Assembly (NCBI GenBank): GCA_035235625.1
Contig: CP141142.1
Span: 40,341,644 to 40,405,643, forward strand
DNA: 64,000 bases
Direction of reading: 5' to 3'
Source of the DNA: Saururus chinensis
Lineage: Eukaryota > Streptophyta > Magnoliopsida > Piperales > Saururaceae
Both the position numbers and the translations under genes were made by a program. The notes under the pieces are model-generated. The model had not been told where the DNA came from and searched no databases. It saw only the letters and a list, made by a program, of their open reading frames with translations. Position 1 is the stretch's first letter, and every line of letters starts with the position of its first letter. This document shows positions 1-12,239 of this stretch, piece by piece.

Positions 1-403
1 CTTATTAGTTGGATTAAGAAAAAGAAGCAACTAGCAAATGTCGATCTTAGTGTTCCAAAAGTCAGATTTTAGTGGTCCATATGCTCTTCGCTATTACTTT
101 TGAACACAAATGAATTAAATGATAAAACTGAGATTGGATGGAAGTTGGGAGGCAGATGTGGATGGGAATGAATGAAGGGAAACAATGACGCTGGAAAAAT
201 AATTGGTGGTGAGAAGAGAAATTGAAGCGGTGACTTGATGCCACAAACACCAAATTATTAACGCCATCCTCCTGGATATAAAAGCAATCTCTACAAATAA
301 AGCATGCAGCCAACATTGAGATGGACGCGTCTAACTTGACCGGGGGACTGGTATATATGGGTCTAAGCATGGTAGAGGCTTAATATAATACGTAGTACGG
401 AAG

Positions 404-598
404 AGTTTTTCATGCCCTCTTTTAACAATGAGCCCCTGAATACACAAGAATCTTTGATATTTGAGATTAACAATGCACACATTAATACATATTAATGCCA
501 CTACTATTAATGCTAATGTGCGGTAATATATGCACTGTTAGATCTTATAATTAAAGGGCCTTTATATATTTTTTATATTGGGGTCATTGTCAAAGTGA
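404..598. repeat. Dispersed repeat, copy 1 (upstream of NAC gene)
   Basis: This stretch resembles 1153-1332 in the same orientation. Shared order of landmarks: a run about 'agcccc/agccca', then 'tttgatatttgagatt', then a 'gcggtaatatatgcac'-type block, then a block around 'ggggtcattgt'. It has no coding capacity. Two diverged copies about 750 bp apart suggest a MITE-like element or an old segmental duplication. Ends and target duplications could not be defined. Confidence 0.5.
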
Positions 599-1152
599 AA
601 TATTAAAAATACTTTTCATAATTACATAGCCGGGGTCTTAGCATTCACTGGTATTTAGCATCATCCTACGACTTCTATGTAACATGGTTACATGAACTGT
701 GATCATGGAGCCCGTCATTAAAGCATTTTCGCAGTGAGACACATGGATGAACTTCAACGCTGCCGAATTCCTCTCTGGGTAATATATTGTCTAGCACTTT
801 CACAGACACTGGCACCAACGCCCGGTTACGTGAAAGCTACTTACCATACAAATGCACGGAACTTGTACTTGGTTCTCATTATTCACATCATGCAAGTGAT
901 AATTATCCAAGAGGTCGTTGTACCTGTTGGCAGTTTGCCTTTTAATTCATTAATGACTTCCCATGACACCGGCAGTATCATATTATTAAACGCACAAGAA
1001 AGAAGCACTTTCAAGATAAACATGAATATTTGTGGCCATGAATCACAGATATGTATAGGCCGGTGTTTCTGACATTATTGACACTTTTGGCCTAAAGTAG
1101 CAACTGGCTATGCCCCATTATGCATTCCAAGCAACACCATCCACTTATATGC

Positions 1153-1332
1153 AAGAGTTTTTTCTATTCCCCTCAAATAATAGCCCATCATAAGTTATGT
1201 ATTTAAGACGTTGATATTTAAGATTGACGGTGCATAAGATGCCATTGATGTTAATATGCGGTAGTATATACCATTGATCTTGTGAATAAACGGCTGCCAA
1301 ACATTTCTTATGTTGGGCTCATAGTAAGTAGG
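1153..1332. repeat. Dispersed repeat, copy 2
   Basis: Second copy of the element at 404-598, diverged by substitutions and small indels. Shared words include 'gatatttaagatt', 'atgcggtagtatata' and 'ttgggctcat'. No ORF is present. It lies about 0.9 kb upstream of the NAC start codon, so it could contribute to the distal promoter, but nothing in the sequence shows this. Confidence 0.45.
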
Positions 1333-1527
1333 GAGTATAAAAAATCTTCACATCTATACGTACCATCAAATATGAAAGGATGCATATCCTCATTTATTTA
1401 AGGAGCCTAGTAAAAAGGGTGAATAGGTTCGGTTTTGGTGTACATGACCATTATTGATATGATATGTATCAAGTAGCTTAGAGCATGACGTTGGCACAAT
1501 GGCAAATGAGTATTATGAGCTTCTTTA

Positions 1528-1529
1528 TA

Positions 1530-1568
<39 letters not shown>

Positions 1569-1659
1569 GGTTGTTATTATTCGAGTCCTTAGAACCCGTC
1601 TAATTCTTCATATGTTATTATTATGGTTGTTATTATTCGAGTCCTTAGAACCCGACTAA
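1528..1659. repeat. (ATT)n microsatellite with adjacent 50-bp-period duplication
   Basis: A perfect ATT run of about 40 bp (about 1528-1568) is followed by two copies of a block reading attatggttgttattattc, then gagtccttagaacccg (about 1563-1600 and 1616-1655). The second copy brings along a short ATT run. The pattern fits slippage followed by a local tandem duplication. Confidence 0.85.
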
Positions 1660-2132
1660 AAGAAAAGGTAACTGATCTCTTAAAGCATTGTATCCTGCTC
1701 ATTTTTTCGGGTACATACAAAAGCCTACCCATTATATGTACTACGTAAATCAAGATGCAAGCACAGATGGGTGGCCAACGGAATGAGAGATCGAACTCAA
1801 GGCCTCTGCTTCCAAAAGCTTGATCCTAAACATCCCATCATTGGTTACCTTTGGACCCTTTCCTTCGCACAATAATTAACGCAAGTACATATAAGAACTG
1901 GTCACTATTGTAGCAGACAAATTAATGCCTAGACCTTGCCTGTAAGATGATTACACTTCTTGTATCCATGAGATTATTTTTATTTCCTTAAGAGGCAACT
2001 TGCTGATCTCACTGGCTGTAACCATATGCTCCTAACTTATTACATCATGCCGGGTATTATGACCAGTGCAATAAAAATATAGGGTTGAAATGGAAAAGAA
2101 GGCAGCTGTCACGACCTAACACATCCTCCCTC

Positions 2133-2141
2133 TTTATATAG
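2133..2141 (+). promoter_or_regulatory. Putative TATA box of NAC gene
   Basis: tttatatag lies 129-137 bp upstream of the NAC start codon, with no closer TATA-like word. A transcript starting about 30 bp downstream would have a roughly 100-nt leader. That leader would contain the CT-rich run at 2243-2259, a common feature of plant 5' leaders. Position and motif only; no experimental support. Confidence 0.5.
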
Positions 2142-2269
2142 ACAAGCCAGACTTGTAAAGCTTACCTAAGGCTCAAGGTCTTGTGCTTCTTTTGGGGAGT
2201 CTATTCATTTGTCTGGTCTTCCCTTTAGTTTGGCTAGCTACATCTCTCTCTCTCTCTCTAGATCGGACT

Positions 2270-3503
2270 ATGGGCATGAGAGATGTAGAGGCCACATTGC
2301 CTCCAGGTTTTAGGTTCTACCCTAGTGATGAGGAGCTGGTTTGCTACTATCTTCAAAAAAAGGTTGCTAAAGAAAGGCTCTCCAGAGGCACCTTTGTGGA
2401 GATTGACTTGCACACATGTGAACCATGGGAGCTTCCAGGTTAAGTGTGTTCAATACAATCACGTTCTTTACTGACTTAGTTCGGCTGATTTGTGCTTATG
2501 ATCTCTTTTGTCTTGATTGGAAATTCAGATGTGGCTAAGCTGGGGGAGGAGTGGTACTTCTTTAGTTTCCGGGACAGGAAGTATGCTACGGGATTGCGTT
2601 CGAACCGCGCAACTAAGTCCGGCTACTGGAAGGCCACTGGGCGAGACAAACCGGTGATCAATCCTGCCATCAGTGTGGTCGTCGGCATGCGAAAGACCTT
2701 GGTGTTCTACAAAGAAAGAGCCCCCCATGGGGTCAAGACTGGCTGGGTTATGCATGAGTTCCGGCTAGACGGTCCCCATACAACTCCCAAGGTCATAACT
2801 AGCTCAAATTAGCTCATTTTCTCTTCTTTCCCACGCCACCACCGTTTTAGCTAGCTTATGCTGCCTATACACCTGTGGTAGATATCCCTAATTGTGTTAA
2901 CGGGGTAAGTTGGTTAAAACAAGGGGCAGGAGACTTCTCATCTTAATTAGAGGGGATTCGGATAGGCTGGATGGGCACTCCCACCCCAGTGTGGTGGGAG
3001 TGTCAAAGTAGCTAGAGCTAGTCCCGTTGGGAAAATGCATCTGGCTCTGTGTCCAGATGCATTTTCCCAATGGCTTGCTCTGATTGGGCACTCCTACCCA
3101 ATTGATCTGAACCCTAGTTATAGAGTACCATGCACTTTTCTTTGGGTAATATTTACTGAACTAACCTTTTTTCTTTTAGGTTGAACAGGAAGATTGGGTG
3201 TTGTGTAGAGTCTTTTGCAAAAGCAAGGGAGAGTCGTCTAAGCCCACTCCTGGCGTTGAGCAGGATCTAACCATTGGCTGCTGGTCTACTACAGTGCCTC
3301 ACAGGGAGAGATGCAATGATTCAGATTCTCTGGCAAGCATGGGAATGCAGCGCCATAACTTTACTGACCTTCCTCAGCTAGTAGGTTATGCATCAGCTGG
3401 GATGGTTATAAGTGCCGGAGCCATGGAGGACTTCAGGTTTCTACTGGAATTAGGGTCAGAGGACCAGGACACAGTGGGTGGACTAATACCTCCAGGTGGT
3501 TGA
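2270..3503 (+). CDS. NAC domain transcription factor, three exons, 251 aa
   Basis: Plant-specific DNA-binding transcription factor expected in the nucleus. Exons: 2270-2438, 2529-2791 and 3180-3503. Both introns are GT-AG (phases 1 and 0), joining to 756 nt with one open frame. NAC subdomains appear in order: [15 protein letters not shown] (A), [11 protein letters not shown] (B), [15 protein letters not shown] then [15 protein letters not shown] (C), [20 protein letters not shown] and WVMHEFRL (D), and EDWVLCRVF (E) across the second junction. This three-exon layout, with the NAC domain ending in exon 3, is typical of the family. The ATG at 2270 starts MGMRD just before the domain; an upstream in-frame ATG at 2183 lies in the probable leader and would add an unlikely hydrophobic stretch. 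The C-terminal activation region is short (about 90 residues). The N-terminus resembles proteins often annotated NAC21/22, but the subgroup is not certain. Intron 2 holds a foldback repeat. Confidence 0.93.
2979..3073. repeat. Foldback/MITE-like hairpins in NAC intron 2
   Basis: Two inverted repeats lie inside intron 2. Arms 3027-3044 (ttgggaaaatgcatctgg) and 3053-3070 are perfectly complementary over 18 bp around an 8-nt loop, extending 3 more pairs if one G-T wobble is allowed. Just upstream, cactcccacc pairs with ggtgggagtg at about 2980-3006. The word gggcactcc.accc occurs at both outer sides (about 2970 and 3088). This fits a small foldback transposable element. It could be transcribed as part of the NAC pre-mRNA. 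Confidence 0.7.
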
Positions 3504-5690
3504 TGTAAATCATGTAAAATCTAGTTTTATTTTAGTAATCAGCAACTTGGGTTTCAATAGGTCGTTGTGGTCGTTTAGTACAATTTCAGTTTAGAACTAT
3601 GTATGGGTGATTGGGTGTATATATGTAGGGAAACATAACCATAAATACATAAGAAATTAATGTGTTTTATTTAATTTGTTAACATTTCTCTTTAATGTTA
3701 TATTTTGTAGTTTAGTAAGTGTTGTAATAGAAGAAACTCACATAAAGAAAATGATCGAATTAAGCGTGTATGTTTTGTCCTTAAGACAGAATTTGCCCTC
3801 CCTTATGATACGATGATCCACCGTATGCTATAGAAGCACCTTCACGCAAATTATGTAGCGAACCAACATTATGGAATTGTTTTCACATAAGAGGGAGACA
3901 AGATCCAATAAAAAATTATTTAAAAAAAATAATTTTTAATAAGAAATCTCGTTGAAGTTAACATGTCCCGTTCAAATGGACACGTCTATCCACCTATTTT
4001 AAATTAAGAAAAAACCAAATGAACTTGTATCATGTTGACCAACCCAATCGAGCCAATCGGACAGTGGCAGCGTGCGTGTAGGTTAGCCCACCTAGGTGCA
4101 TAAGTCCAATATATATATCCCTCACAAAAGTGGGGTAGCCCAATGACATAATTTGAAAGGCCAAACTTATCCTTTATATACTAACACTATCACTTTTTTT
4201 TAGGCAATGTGAGACTATTTACAACTTTTGTGTGATTTTCATTTACTTGAAGGTGGGTTGGTCTCTTAATGCCCAAATGGGCTTAGCCCATATACCCACT
4301 TCTAACAATAACATTTTAATTAAAGTAACAGCATATAGTCAATTAAAAATATATTTATGAACAATTTATAGAGGAGACCACTGAAGTATTGAACAGTGTT
4401 CCATTCCGCGCTCATTCCGCCTCGGTCTCAAATCTAGGTTGTCAAATGCCGGCAATGACAAATTCAGTCTGGGGTCACTTATTGCTCAAGCCTATCCAAG
4501 CAGCAGAAAAGGATCATCTTTAAGTAGGGGTCAGTGAGACTTCCAATTTAATTCCAACTAAAAAAAAAGATGTCTAATTTAATTCACAATGGGAAAGTTG
4601 TTTAGTGAATTGAGTATGGCCTGAATTCAATTCACACACTTCCTATGGATGTCAACCGGATTAACCACTTTGCTTCTTGCATCGGCCTTCTATACATGGA
4701 AAAATGGTAGTTGGTGGCTTCATGTAAATGCGGTTAGTTTACATGACATGAAATCTATACATAACCTCATGACTGAGTAGTAGTAACTAATCCCTATTAT
4801 TAAGAAATTAAACAAAGGTAATTTACAATGATAAAAAAAACCCTCACGATTTGGATTTCTATGCGTAAGTAAGATTACTTATCTCACTAATTTTGTGTAT
4901 CTTAGTTTCTTAAAATTTCAGCTATATAGCTCTCACAAAGCTTCTGTCAATTTGAGTGTGTAGCTTGGAGAGTACACCCATCTATCGCTGTTACCTGTAT
5001 TGATGAAATTAATCTTTGTTCTCTACCTCGAATATATGGGGAGGACATGGCATATTTTTTGGACTTGAAACATGCTGCGGAAGTCCTTGAAGGCAATGTT
5101 CTGAATTACCTTGATAGCTTATCAGGTTTCTGGCCTGATCAGCTCAATTGGATCAAGTGATTAACATACAAGTGTATCTCTTGAATATCATACTTGGTAT
5201 GTCTTAGAAATTGTATGTCTCAAACTTTGAAATGTTGGATTACTAATTATTAGTATTGGAAGTTCAGATCATGTTTTTTGCAAATTTTGAACAGTTAGAT
5301 GACCAATTAGAAAAAGACATTAGCTGAATCAAATTAGCAACAAAGTATTTGGAAGAAGGTGAAGTCCGATCAATCTTTCAAGTGGGAAATTGTGAGTAAC
5401 GGAAGACACTTCATCTAGGGGCAATCAATCAATGTGTCAGAGAGATTGCTCAGCCCCTTGTTCACGGAAGCAACAAGCGTTGGGGTGATCAATTGATCAA
5501 CACCCAAAAATGGCTATGTTCAAAATCAGGGCGAGACGTTGGGCGATCGATTGTTGCCTCACCGATCGATTTCTAACTATTTGTGGATATGTTGCAAATC
5601 AGGTTGAGGTGTTTGGCAATTGATTGATTCCAGAGCGATCGGTCACTCCCAAGTTCAGAATTGGTCAAGGCAAAGAATGATCGATTGCCA
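3504..5690. other. Noncoding interval downstream of NAC gene
   Basis: AT-rich sequence with short, unconvincing ORFs only. The first ~300 bp should hold the NAC 3' UTR. From about 5390 the sequence is rich in 'gatcgatt' words (for example around 5548, 5565 and 5680), continuing past the MITE at 5699-5903. This suggests old retrotransposon or LTR sequence, but no termini or coding domain could be identified. Confidence 0.4.
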
Positions 5691-5698
5691 ATTTATAA

Positions 5699-5903
5699 TA
5701 GAGGTGGCAAAGGGTTAGGCTTAGGTGGGCCCCCTTAATGAGGGGGTTGTACATGTTAGACCCAAGATTTGGGGCCCAAGGCCTAAATAGGCCTAGCTTG
5801 GTCACGGCCGCCGGCCAGGGCTCCAATCGGGCCCAATCAAGGCCTGCAAGCCCGGCCCGCCCACATGAGAGTCTCCAAAGGGTTGGGCCCTTTGCCACCA
5901 CTA
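5699..5903. mobile_element. hAT-type MITE, 205 bp
   Basis: Terminal inverted repeats: tagaggtggcaaaggg at the left end and, reading the other strand, tagtggtggcaaaggg at the right end (15 of 16 match). Flanking 8-bp sequences are atttataa (5691-5698) and gtttacaa (5904-5911), which match at 6 positions with two transitions. This fits an aged 8-bp hAT target duplication. The interior is GC-rich with repeated gggccc/ggccc words and no transposase. Non-autonomous element. Confidence 0.75.
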
Positions 5904-5911
5904 GTTTACAA

Positions 5912-8430
5912 TGATCGATCAACATAATAGATTCTATAACATTTCACTTTAAGCTCTTCCTATTTGGCTTCTTTGGGATTTTATTCCCCAAATAGGCTGA
6001 TATGAGCCTTGATGTTCCTTGTGGGTATAAGAGGTTCTTCTCTTTCCTTTGGTTTGTGTATTGAAGGAGCTTGGATAAACTTGTAATTATTTTGTACTGT
6101 TATCCTTGCTAAATAGTAAAAATTGTGTGATTTCATAAATTTAAGCCTCATTGCCAAACTACGTAAAACCCTATGTTTTCTCTCTTTGGATTATCTTTCT
6201 TGTTCTTTTCTATTCCTCACAAGGATCCCACTGCTATATAGATTATAAGTTAAATCGATTCTAGTGGACATTATAATCCACAACAAAAAGGGCATATTAG
6301 AGTGGACCACACACCAATATTAATTGAAAAATTGCAAGGTCTTTGCTCTATCAAGCCTCTTTTCTCTCCCTGTGTTGATTGTAAGTATATATTGACTAAA
6401 GAATGAGGAAACTGTCCATCTTTGGTAGGAGAGGGATATATTGCCATAAAAAATCCATAGCTCTTTGCAATATGATTGGCAAGAATCGTCTCAACAATTT
6501 AATCAGGGTTGTATCATTCATTTATTTACAGTTTATACAACTAGACGGCATTGACAACAATGAAGAGTGACATATAGTGCAAGATGAATCTAGGAAAAGA
6601 CTAAAAAAGGCTAGTATTTTTTTTTTTAAAAAGTTCATTTGGTTCCTCTACAAGGTATAGAGGCCATTGGTGTTTGATTCTCTCCTTCTCCCGTGTGTTC
6701 TCTAGTAAATAATATAGTTTTGAGCCTATATTAATATCCTTAACAAGTTTGGGATAAGTAGGTTTGACCTATTCAAACTTAAAATTAGAAGAAAGTGAAT
6801 AAGGTTTGGGTGCAGTGATGGAATGACATTTGAATAGTCCCACGTAAGGAAAGGAGACTTTTCTAAAGTAAATATATAAAACCCAAGTTTGGCCTCAAAA
6901 TATAGGTTTTTGGGCCTCTCTACTTCTGTAGACCTATGCACCAGGTCAAAAAGAAACTCCTTTTTAGGATAAATTCTTTTTGAGATTTTATCAAATAAAC
7001 TAATGTCATTCATGTCTCTTCTGGGATTGGATTACATGTGTCTCCTTGGAGTTTCTACACGTCCTTTCGTTGTGTGTGTATATGTCTCCTAAAGAGTTTG
7101 TATGAATCATTTTATAGTCTATTTAATCGTGTCTTTTGCATACATTGAGTACTGAATTGAAAGTTTCATCCTACATAAGTCCAATCTGAATCCAAAGAGT
7201 AATAACAAAGACTATTTTGCCATGGGTTGCAATCGGGAGTGATTTCTCCTGCAATAATAGATTATTTTATGCTTAGAGATAGACATCCGTGAGCCCCCAA
7301 CCTGTGGGCACCTGTGGGAAGACGAATCTGTCATAAGGACATAGCTTAAGTAGACTATATCTCGTCTTCCATTTTACTGCTCGATTTGTAGGTGTAGATA
7401 TAGAACAAAAGGCTTCATAATGTAAACGGGGTGAACAAAGGAGAAACAACATTCTCAACAGGCATACCCGAAGAAATCATGGGGTCAGCACTGAGATTTG
7501 AGGGTGAACCTCCACAAACTGGACAACTGACGTAGAGGGCTAGCCCCTTCAGATCTTGCGGCAGTGACTACTTGGAGCATTGATTAATGAGTGAGTGTGA
7601 ATAGCAAGTGGAATCCAATGCGAGGAGAAAATTGAATTTTGAAAGTGTGAGGCTCTAATCCTAGTTTTGGGCAGTTGCATTGAGGGGACAAGCACGAAAG
7701 GAAATTTTCACAGATTTCAAGTGTAAAGCTAAATGTTTCTTCTCCCTCTGACTGAAAGAAAATCTGCCCAATGTAAGTAGCACTGCTCGATGTTATGCTT
7801 GGCGATTGGCAGCTGCATTGAGTTAAGTCTAGAAAGTGGAGCTAGAAGAATCTTGTGGGCCACCATTTTCATCCATTAAAAAGCTTATGCTAGATGCATT
7901 TGACTGGTGAAATTCTATATGCTCTTCGCCATTAAATTTTAAACAAAAAGCTATTGGGAAGGATTACATAGTTTAGGCAATGTTTGTGTTTTTTGCCAAT
8001 ATTGGTGCATGTAGGGAAATTTAAAAAAATTATTGGAAAGGCTCAAATATTTGGAATACTAAATAAATAAATAAATAAGATTTTCACCTTTTGGGGAACT
8101 TGTTATATTATTTGGGAAGTTCTAAGTTCTAGTCTTATTGGAGGTATTTAATAAGAAAAAATACATAAATAATATTAAAAAATAATTACTTAAATAACAG
8201 AGAGAGAAAAATAATAGTTTTCCTTTTCGCCACACAGGTGCCAGCCCACCTGTGTAGTTTTTAAAAAATTTCTTATGATTTCGTCATTTTAAAGGATAAA
8301 ATTAGTACATTTGGGTGATAAATCAGTACACTTGCCTAAAATGGTGATATACTTGCCCAAGTGTAATAACTTCGTCATTTAGAAGGACGACATCCGTACA
8401 AATATATGACCATTTTGGGCATGTGTATTA
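5912..8430. other. Noncoding interval, no recognisable gene
   Basis: Short ORFs only, none with a recognised domain. 7916-7950 resembles 77-107 near the window start (shared tatgctcttcgc.atta block), so some repeat is shared with the left edge. The rest gave no clear signature; most likely decayed transposon sequence. Confidence 0.35.
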
Positions 8431-8434
8431 TAGC

Positions 8435-8785
8435 GAGACGAAGATTGCTAGTGGGGGATTGAGGACGACGTTATAATTAGCGGGATCTAGTTTCTTACTT
8501 ATGAAATTATGTAATTAATTGAATTTACTAACATAGGAGACAACTTTACTTAGTTATGTATTTTCATATGGATGATATACTTGCACTTAGAAGATTAGCC
8601 TGTTATTTATAGATTTTTTGAGACATGTGGTGTATTATATATTTTGATATTTATATTTATGAACTACAATTATTATGACTTGGATATCTAACAGAATAAT
8701 TTGTTTTGCATTTACAGAAAAAAATTGTGATTTATTGCATGTGTTTTATTAAAAAGGTGGTTTAGAAATTCGGGTCAAAATATAT
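8435..8785 (+). mobile_element. 3' fragment of long LTR family A
   Basis: Resembles the last ~350 bp of the solo LTR at 55914-58199. Shared words in order: 'gggggattgagga', 'atctagtttcttactt', 'acttgcacttaga', 'tttgatatt.atatttatgaac' and 'ttattaaaaagg'. The homology stops near 8785, where the expected terminal tgaca is not preserved. It is a truncated relic with no coding capacity. Confidence 0.6.
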
Positions 8786-9438
8786 TTGACTTCAACTTGT
8801 AACCATTTCTCCTGATAAATTTTTTTTAATAAATTTGGATCTTGCTTTCGTACCTTTGTCGTTTAATCAAAGGGTACTGAGAATTGGTCATTAATCTCTA
8901 TTACTCTACTCAAAATTGTAAAGAGTAGTCTTAATTAATCGAGAGAGGGTCATACCACATAAAAAAATGGATTGTTTTCTTTTTTGAAAACAAAGGATTT
9001 TCAATCACTTCTCTTACTTGCTTAGGAACATTCTAAAATCTACTAACATAAAATATTAAAGCAATGTACAAGGGTAGTAATTCTTGTGACAACCCAGATC
9101 CGAGGTAAGTTTTACTATTGAAATTTTTATATATTATTATAGCATTATTTTGATTTTGGAACCTAAATGAATGTTGTAGAACTCTAGAAACCGAACTTAA
9201 AGGTTTTTTAAACACTTGATTCGGAGATGGTGACTGTATGTAGCGATCAGGAAGCGCGCATCATTAGCGGGCCCACGATAAAACTACGGTAAAACCTATC
9301 CTTGAGTGGTCTTGTTTCGAAGGGCTTGTCGATACAAGTCCATCAATACTAAGAACGTATAATTTCGAAATATAGGTAAAAAGTTAGGGCTATTTAAAGT
9401 TTTTAAAAAAGAAAGAAAAATAATAATATTTTATTTAC

Positions 9439-9463
9439 GGCTGACGCAAGACTTGCGTCAGCC
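9439..9463. repeat. Perfect 25-nt palindrome in LTR U3
   Basis: ggctgacgcaag, one spacer base a, then cttgcgtcagcc. The two 12-nt arms are perfectly complementary. It sits at the upstream border of the CpG-rich block, about 360 bp before the TATA box. It could be a dimeric transcription-factor site or a cruciform-forming element. No function can be read from sequence alone. Confidence 0.9.
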
Positions 9464-9488
9464 AGAATTTATCCGCGCGATGTTGCGA

Positions 9489-9805
9489 CACGTGACGTTG
9501 CACGGTTTGATAGTGCAATGTGGCGTCGTGCGGTTCGTCTGCGCGGCGGGCCTGCAACCCACGCGCGGGTCCTCGCCGCGCGGTGTACCGCGCGGCGCGC
9601 GGAATCGCGCAGCCCGCGTGAACCATGCGCCGGCCGCGGTTTGTCCGCGCGACACGCGGAACCCGCGTGTCGGGTTCTGCGTTACCACGTGGAACTGCGC
9701 AACACACGCGGTCCCGCGTGGTGGAACCGCGCAGTGCACAGTTCTGCCGCGCGACGCATGGCGGACACGCATCGCGCATCGTGCGGTCCCCTTTTCCTAT
9801 AAATA
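9489..9805 (+). promoter_or_regulatory. LTR promoter: two G-boxes and a TATA box
   Basis: cacgtgacgt at 9489-9498 overlaps a G-box core and a tgacgt bZIP core. ccacgtgg at 9685-9692 is a palindromic G-box. tataaata at 9798-9805 is a strong TATA box. Motif order and spacing fit a plant LTR U3 promoter driven by bZIP or bHLH factors, the arrangement known from stress-activated retrotransposons. Activity is inferred. Confidence 0.65.
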
Positions 9806-10839
9806 CCGCCGCCTTCTGTTTTTACCATTCACTTTCACCTTCGGTCAAAACTTTTGACCCTCCGTTCTAAGCCATTTTAAGTCCAATTCGACCCGTTCAA
9901 AAGGCGTTCCTAACTAAATCGACTGTGCCGGACATTGTGACGGGGCCAGATTTTTAGTACAAGTCTTCTATAGGCACGAATTTTCTACTCCAACTTTAAG
10001 GTAGGGAGTCTTAAACTCTAAATTTATGCTTTGCGTGTATGCCTTATTTTTATGGATCATTTTTAGTCAATCGTATGTCTTTTCTTAGGTTTTCAAAAAG
10101 AATGCTTTATGTACATCATATTTTATTTAATCAAAATTATGACATGGTATGTATGTTTTCTGGAGAGTTCTAGGGTTATACCTAGAACAATATTTTCTGG
10201 ATACCTACCGAAGAAAATATCGGTATTAGGTACGTGCATATAGGTATGGAGTATCATGGGAAAACTCATGCCTTTTGAGCTTCCGGTTGCCCCATGAGCG
10301 TCGGAGGAATGCCACTCGGTATCACGGCTCTGGATTTCTCGTCATCGGACGAACCAGTGTTTTTTGAATTTGTTTCTGAATCAGTTATGCAAAAATTATT
10401 ACTATTTGTTACTTAGCATTAAATTAGATTTTAATTCTACCTACTAAGTATAAAAATACTCACCCACCTACAGACTCTGCAAGTAGTAAAACCAACCTGG
10501 AGGGGTCAACAGAAGAATTATCTGTTTAGTCTCTTTTAAATACTTTTCAACCTCTATATTATTATGTTTTTAGGCTTGGCTTGTATTTTGTAATTTTGTA
10601 ATATGATCGCTCTACATACTGTGTACTATGGACGGGGTTTTAATTTTCTACTACATTATATGTAATATTTTAGCTGTGCGTCAACTCCAAAATTCCTATG
10701 TCTTATGTCGACTTATTTTTCATAGATCCGTATGGCGGACCGTCATGTTCGGTTTCACGTGCGATGTATCACGTGTCGAGCGAGATAATAATTACGCTAC
10801 TTATGACGTGTATTATTTTCTGACGGTCGCCACAATTCT

Positions 10840-12239
10840 GCAAGGGCTACTGGGCCATTGCACATGTGATTTGGAGTGTCAAGTCTTTATGGGTATGACA
10901 TTGCTCTATTGTTGTTCATGAACATGGTAGGGCTCCCATTTATATCATGACATAAAGATACAACCAATTAGTCCAAGGTGGGGCTGAAGGACTCTAGTGT
11001 GTGGAGTCATATAACTTTTTGTGAATTCTAGGGGAGTAATAATGCAAGTGGAACATTGGTGTCCATGGGTTGGTGATTATTAAACTCGACGGTGGTAAGT
11101 TACATTTATTCTTTGATGATGAAAATGAATACTCACTCTGGCTTATATTAATAACTACATTTAAAAAAATAGTAGCTTTTAATAAATAGTGAGATCCACA
11201 TCTAAGAGAAGGAAAAATAAATTGATACTATATTTTAAGCACCCAGCCACTTACATTAAGCACCATGGAGCCATTAGTATAGAACAAACTTTTTTTTTCC
11301 AAATAGAGCTATTAATGTGGGACATATGGAGTAATATATATTACTTGAGGTATAATTTATTGTATCAATCCTACTAGGAAGGTAGATATACTAACATGCT
11401 AGTGATGTAGGTTTGAGCAATGAGTAGCTGGAGGGTGATGCAAGTCAAGAAGAATATTAATTTTGAGCTTAGATCAAGACTTAAACTCTAAATTAGGGTA
11501 ACTTGGTTGTAATTATTTTGACTTGTTAGACTATATGTACATGCTTGTGACTTAACTTATCTTGGCAAGGATTTATCAAGATAATAGTAGTAAATGGTTT
11601 ACTACTTGTATGTTCAAGAAAAAAACAATTATAGCTCTAAATTTGATTGTGATTGATTATATGATGATTTGATGGCAAAATGTTTAATTGTAAATTTCTG
11701 TATTTCAATCATTTTGGAAAGGTGTAAAAAACATCAGGGTTGTGACATCCCTATTTCATAAGATGCCATAAATGCTTGTGTATGGAATATATTTGTTTAA
11801 AATATGAAGTTTGTAAAAAGCACTCTCATAATTTTGAGGCCAATAAGATAATTAGAATGGGACAAAGTATTTCAACAAATTGAACAATTAAAATGGGATA
11901 AGACGGTTTAATTTTAGGCAGTTGTTAAATCTAATTGTTAAAGGGGTTAAGCCATATTTGAGGTTTAAATGAGCAGGCCTAAAATGTTGCTCGGCTCGCA
12001 ACGCACATTTTAAACTCTTGGAGTTTGAATGAGATAGAACTTTGCTTGGCCACTCTGACCTTAAGAGGTTAAAATGTGTGACTGTGATAAGCTGTTCAGA
12101 CCTATCAAATAATCTCGTCGTGTCAAAAAAGTAGTTAACCTATTTAAGACTTATCAAATGGGCCCTTAATAATGGAGGTAAAGAAGAAAAAAAGTCTTTT
12201 CTATATTGTCTGGCCGAAGATGAAAAAAGTCTATATATC
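10840..12239. other. Noncoding interval between solo LTR and MULE region
   Basis: No gene is recognised. Around 11741-11760 the words cagggttgtgaca and tgtgacatccc resemble LTR termini seen elsewhere in the window, so an unresolved LTR boundary may lie there. At 12152 tatcaaatgggccctta recurs almost identically at about 25044, marking a short shared repeat on both sides of the MULE region. Confidence 0.4.

Larger units (their letters stand above)
9085..10834 (+). mobile_element. Solo LTR, 1750 bp, perfect 5-bp target duplication
   Basis: The element starts tgtgacaaccc and ends ggtcgccaca, giving TG...CA termini. It is flanked by identical attct at 9080-9084 and 10835-10839. There are no gag-pol ORFs, primer-binding site or second LTR, so it is best read as a solo LTR left by LTR-LTR recombination. 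A 330-bp CpG-dense block (about 9465-9790) ends in a TATA box, giving a U3-like promoter oriented +. The perfect target duplication and undecayed CpG content suggest a fairly recent insertion. Confidence 0.85.

Noticed and set aside
2183..2269. Upstream in-frame ATG of the NAC gene at 2183
   Set aside because: It adds a hydrophobic stretch from the CT-rich leader; NAC proteins of this kind begin just before LPPGFRF, as at 2270.
9435..9870. Five overlapping Arg/Ala-rich open frames on both strands
   Set aside because: GC-rich LTR promoter block lacks stop codons in all frames; no domain, no codon bias and no consistent start.
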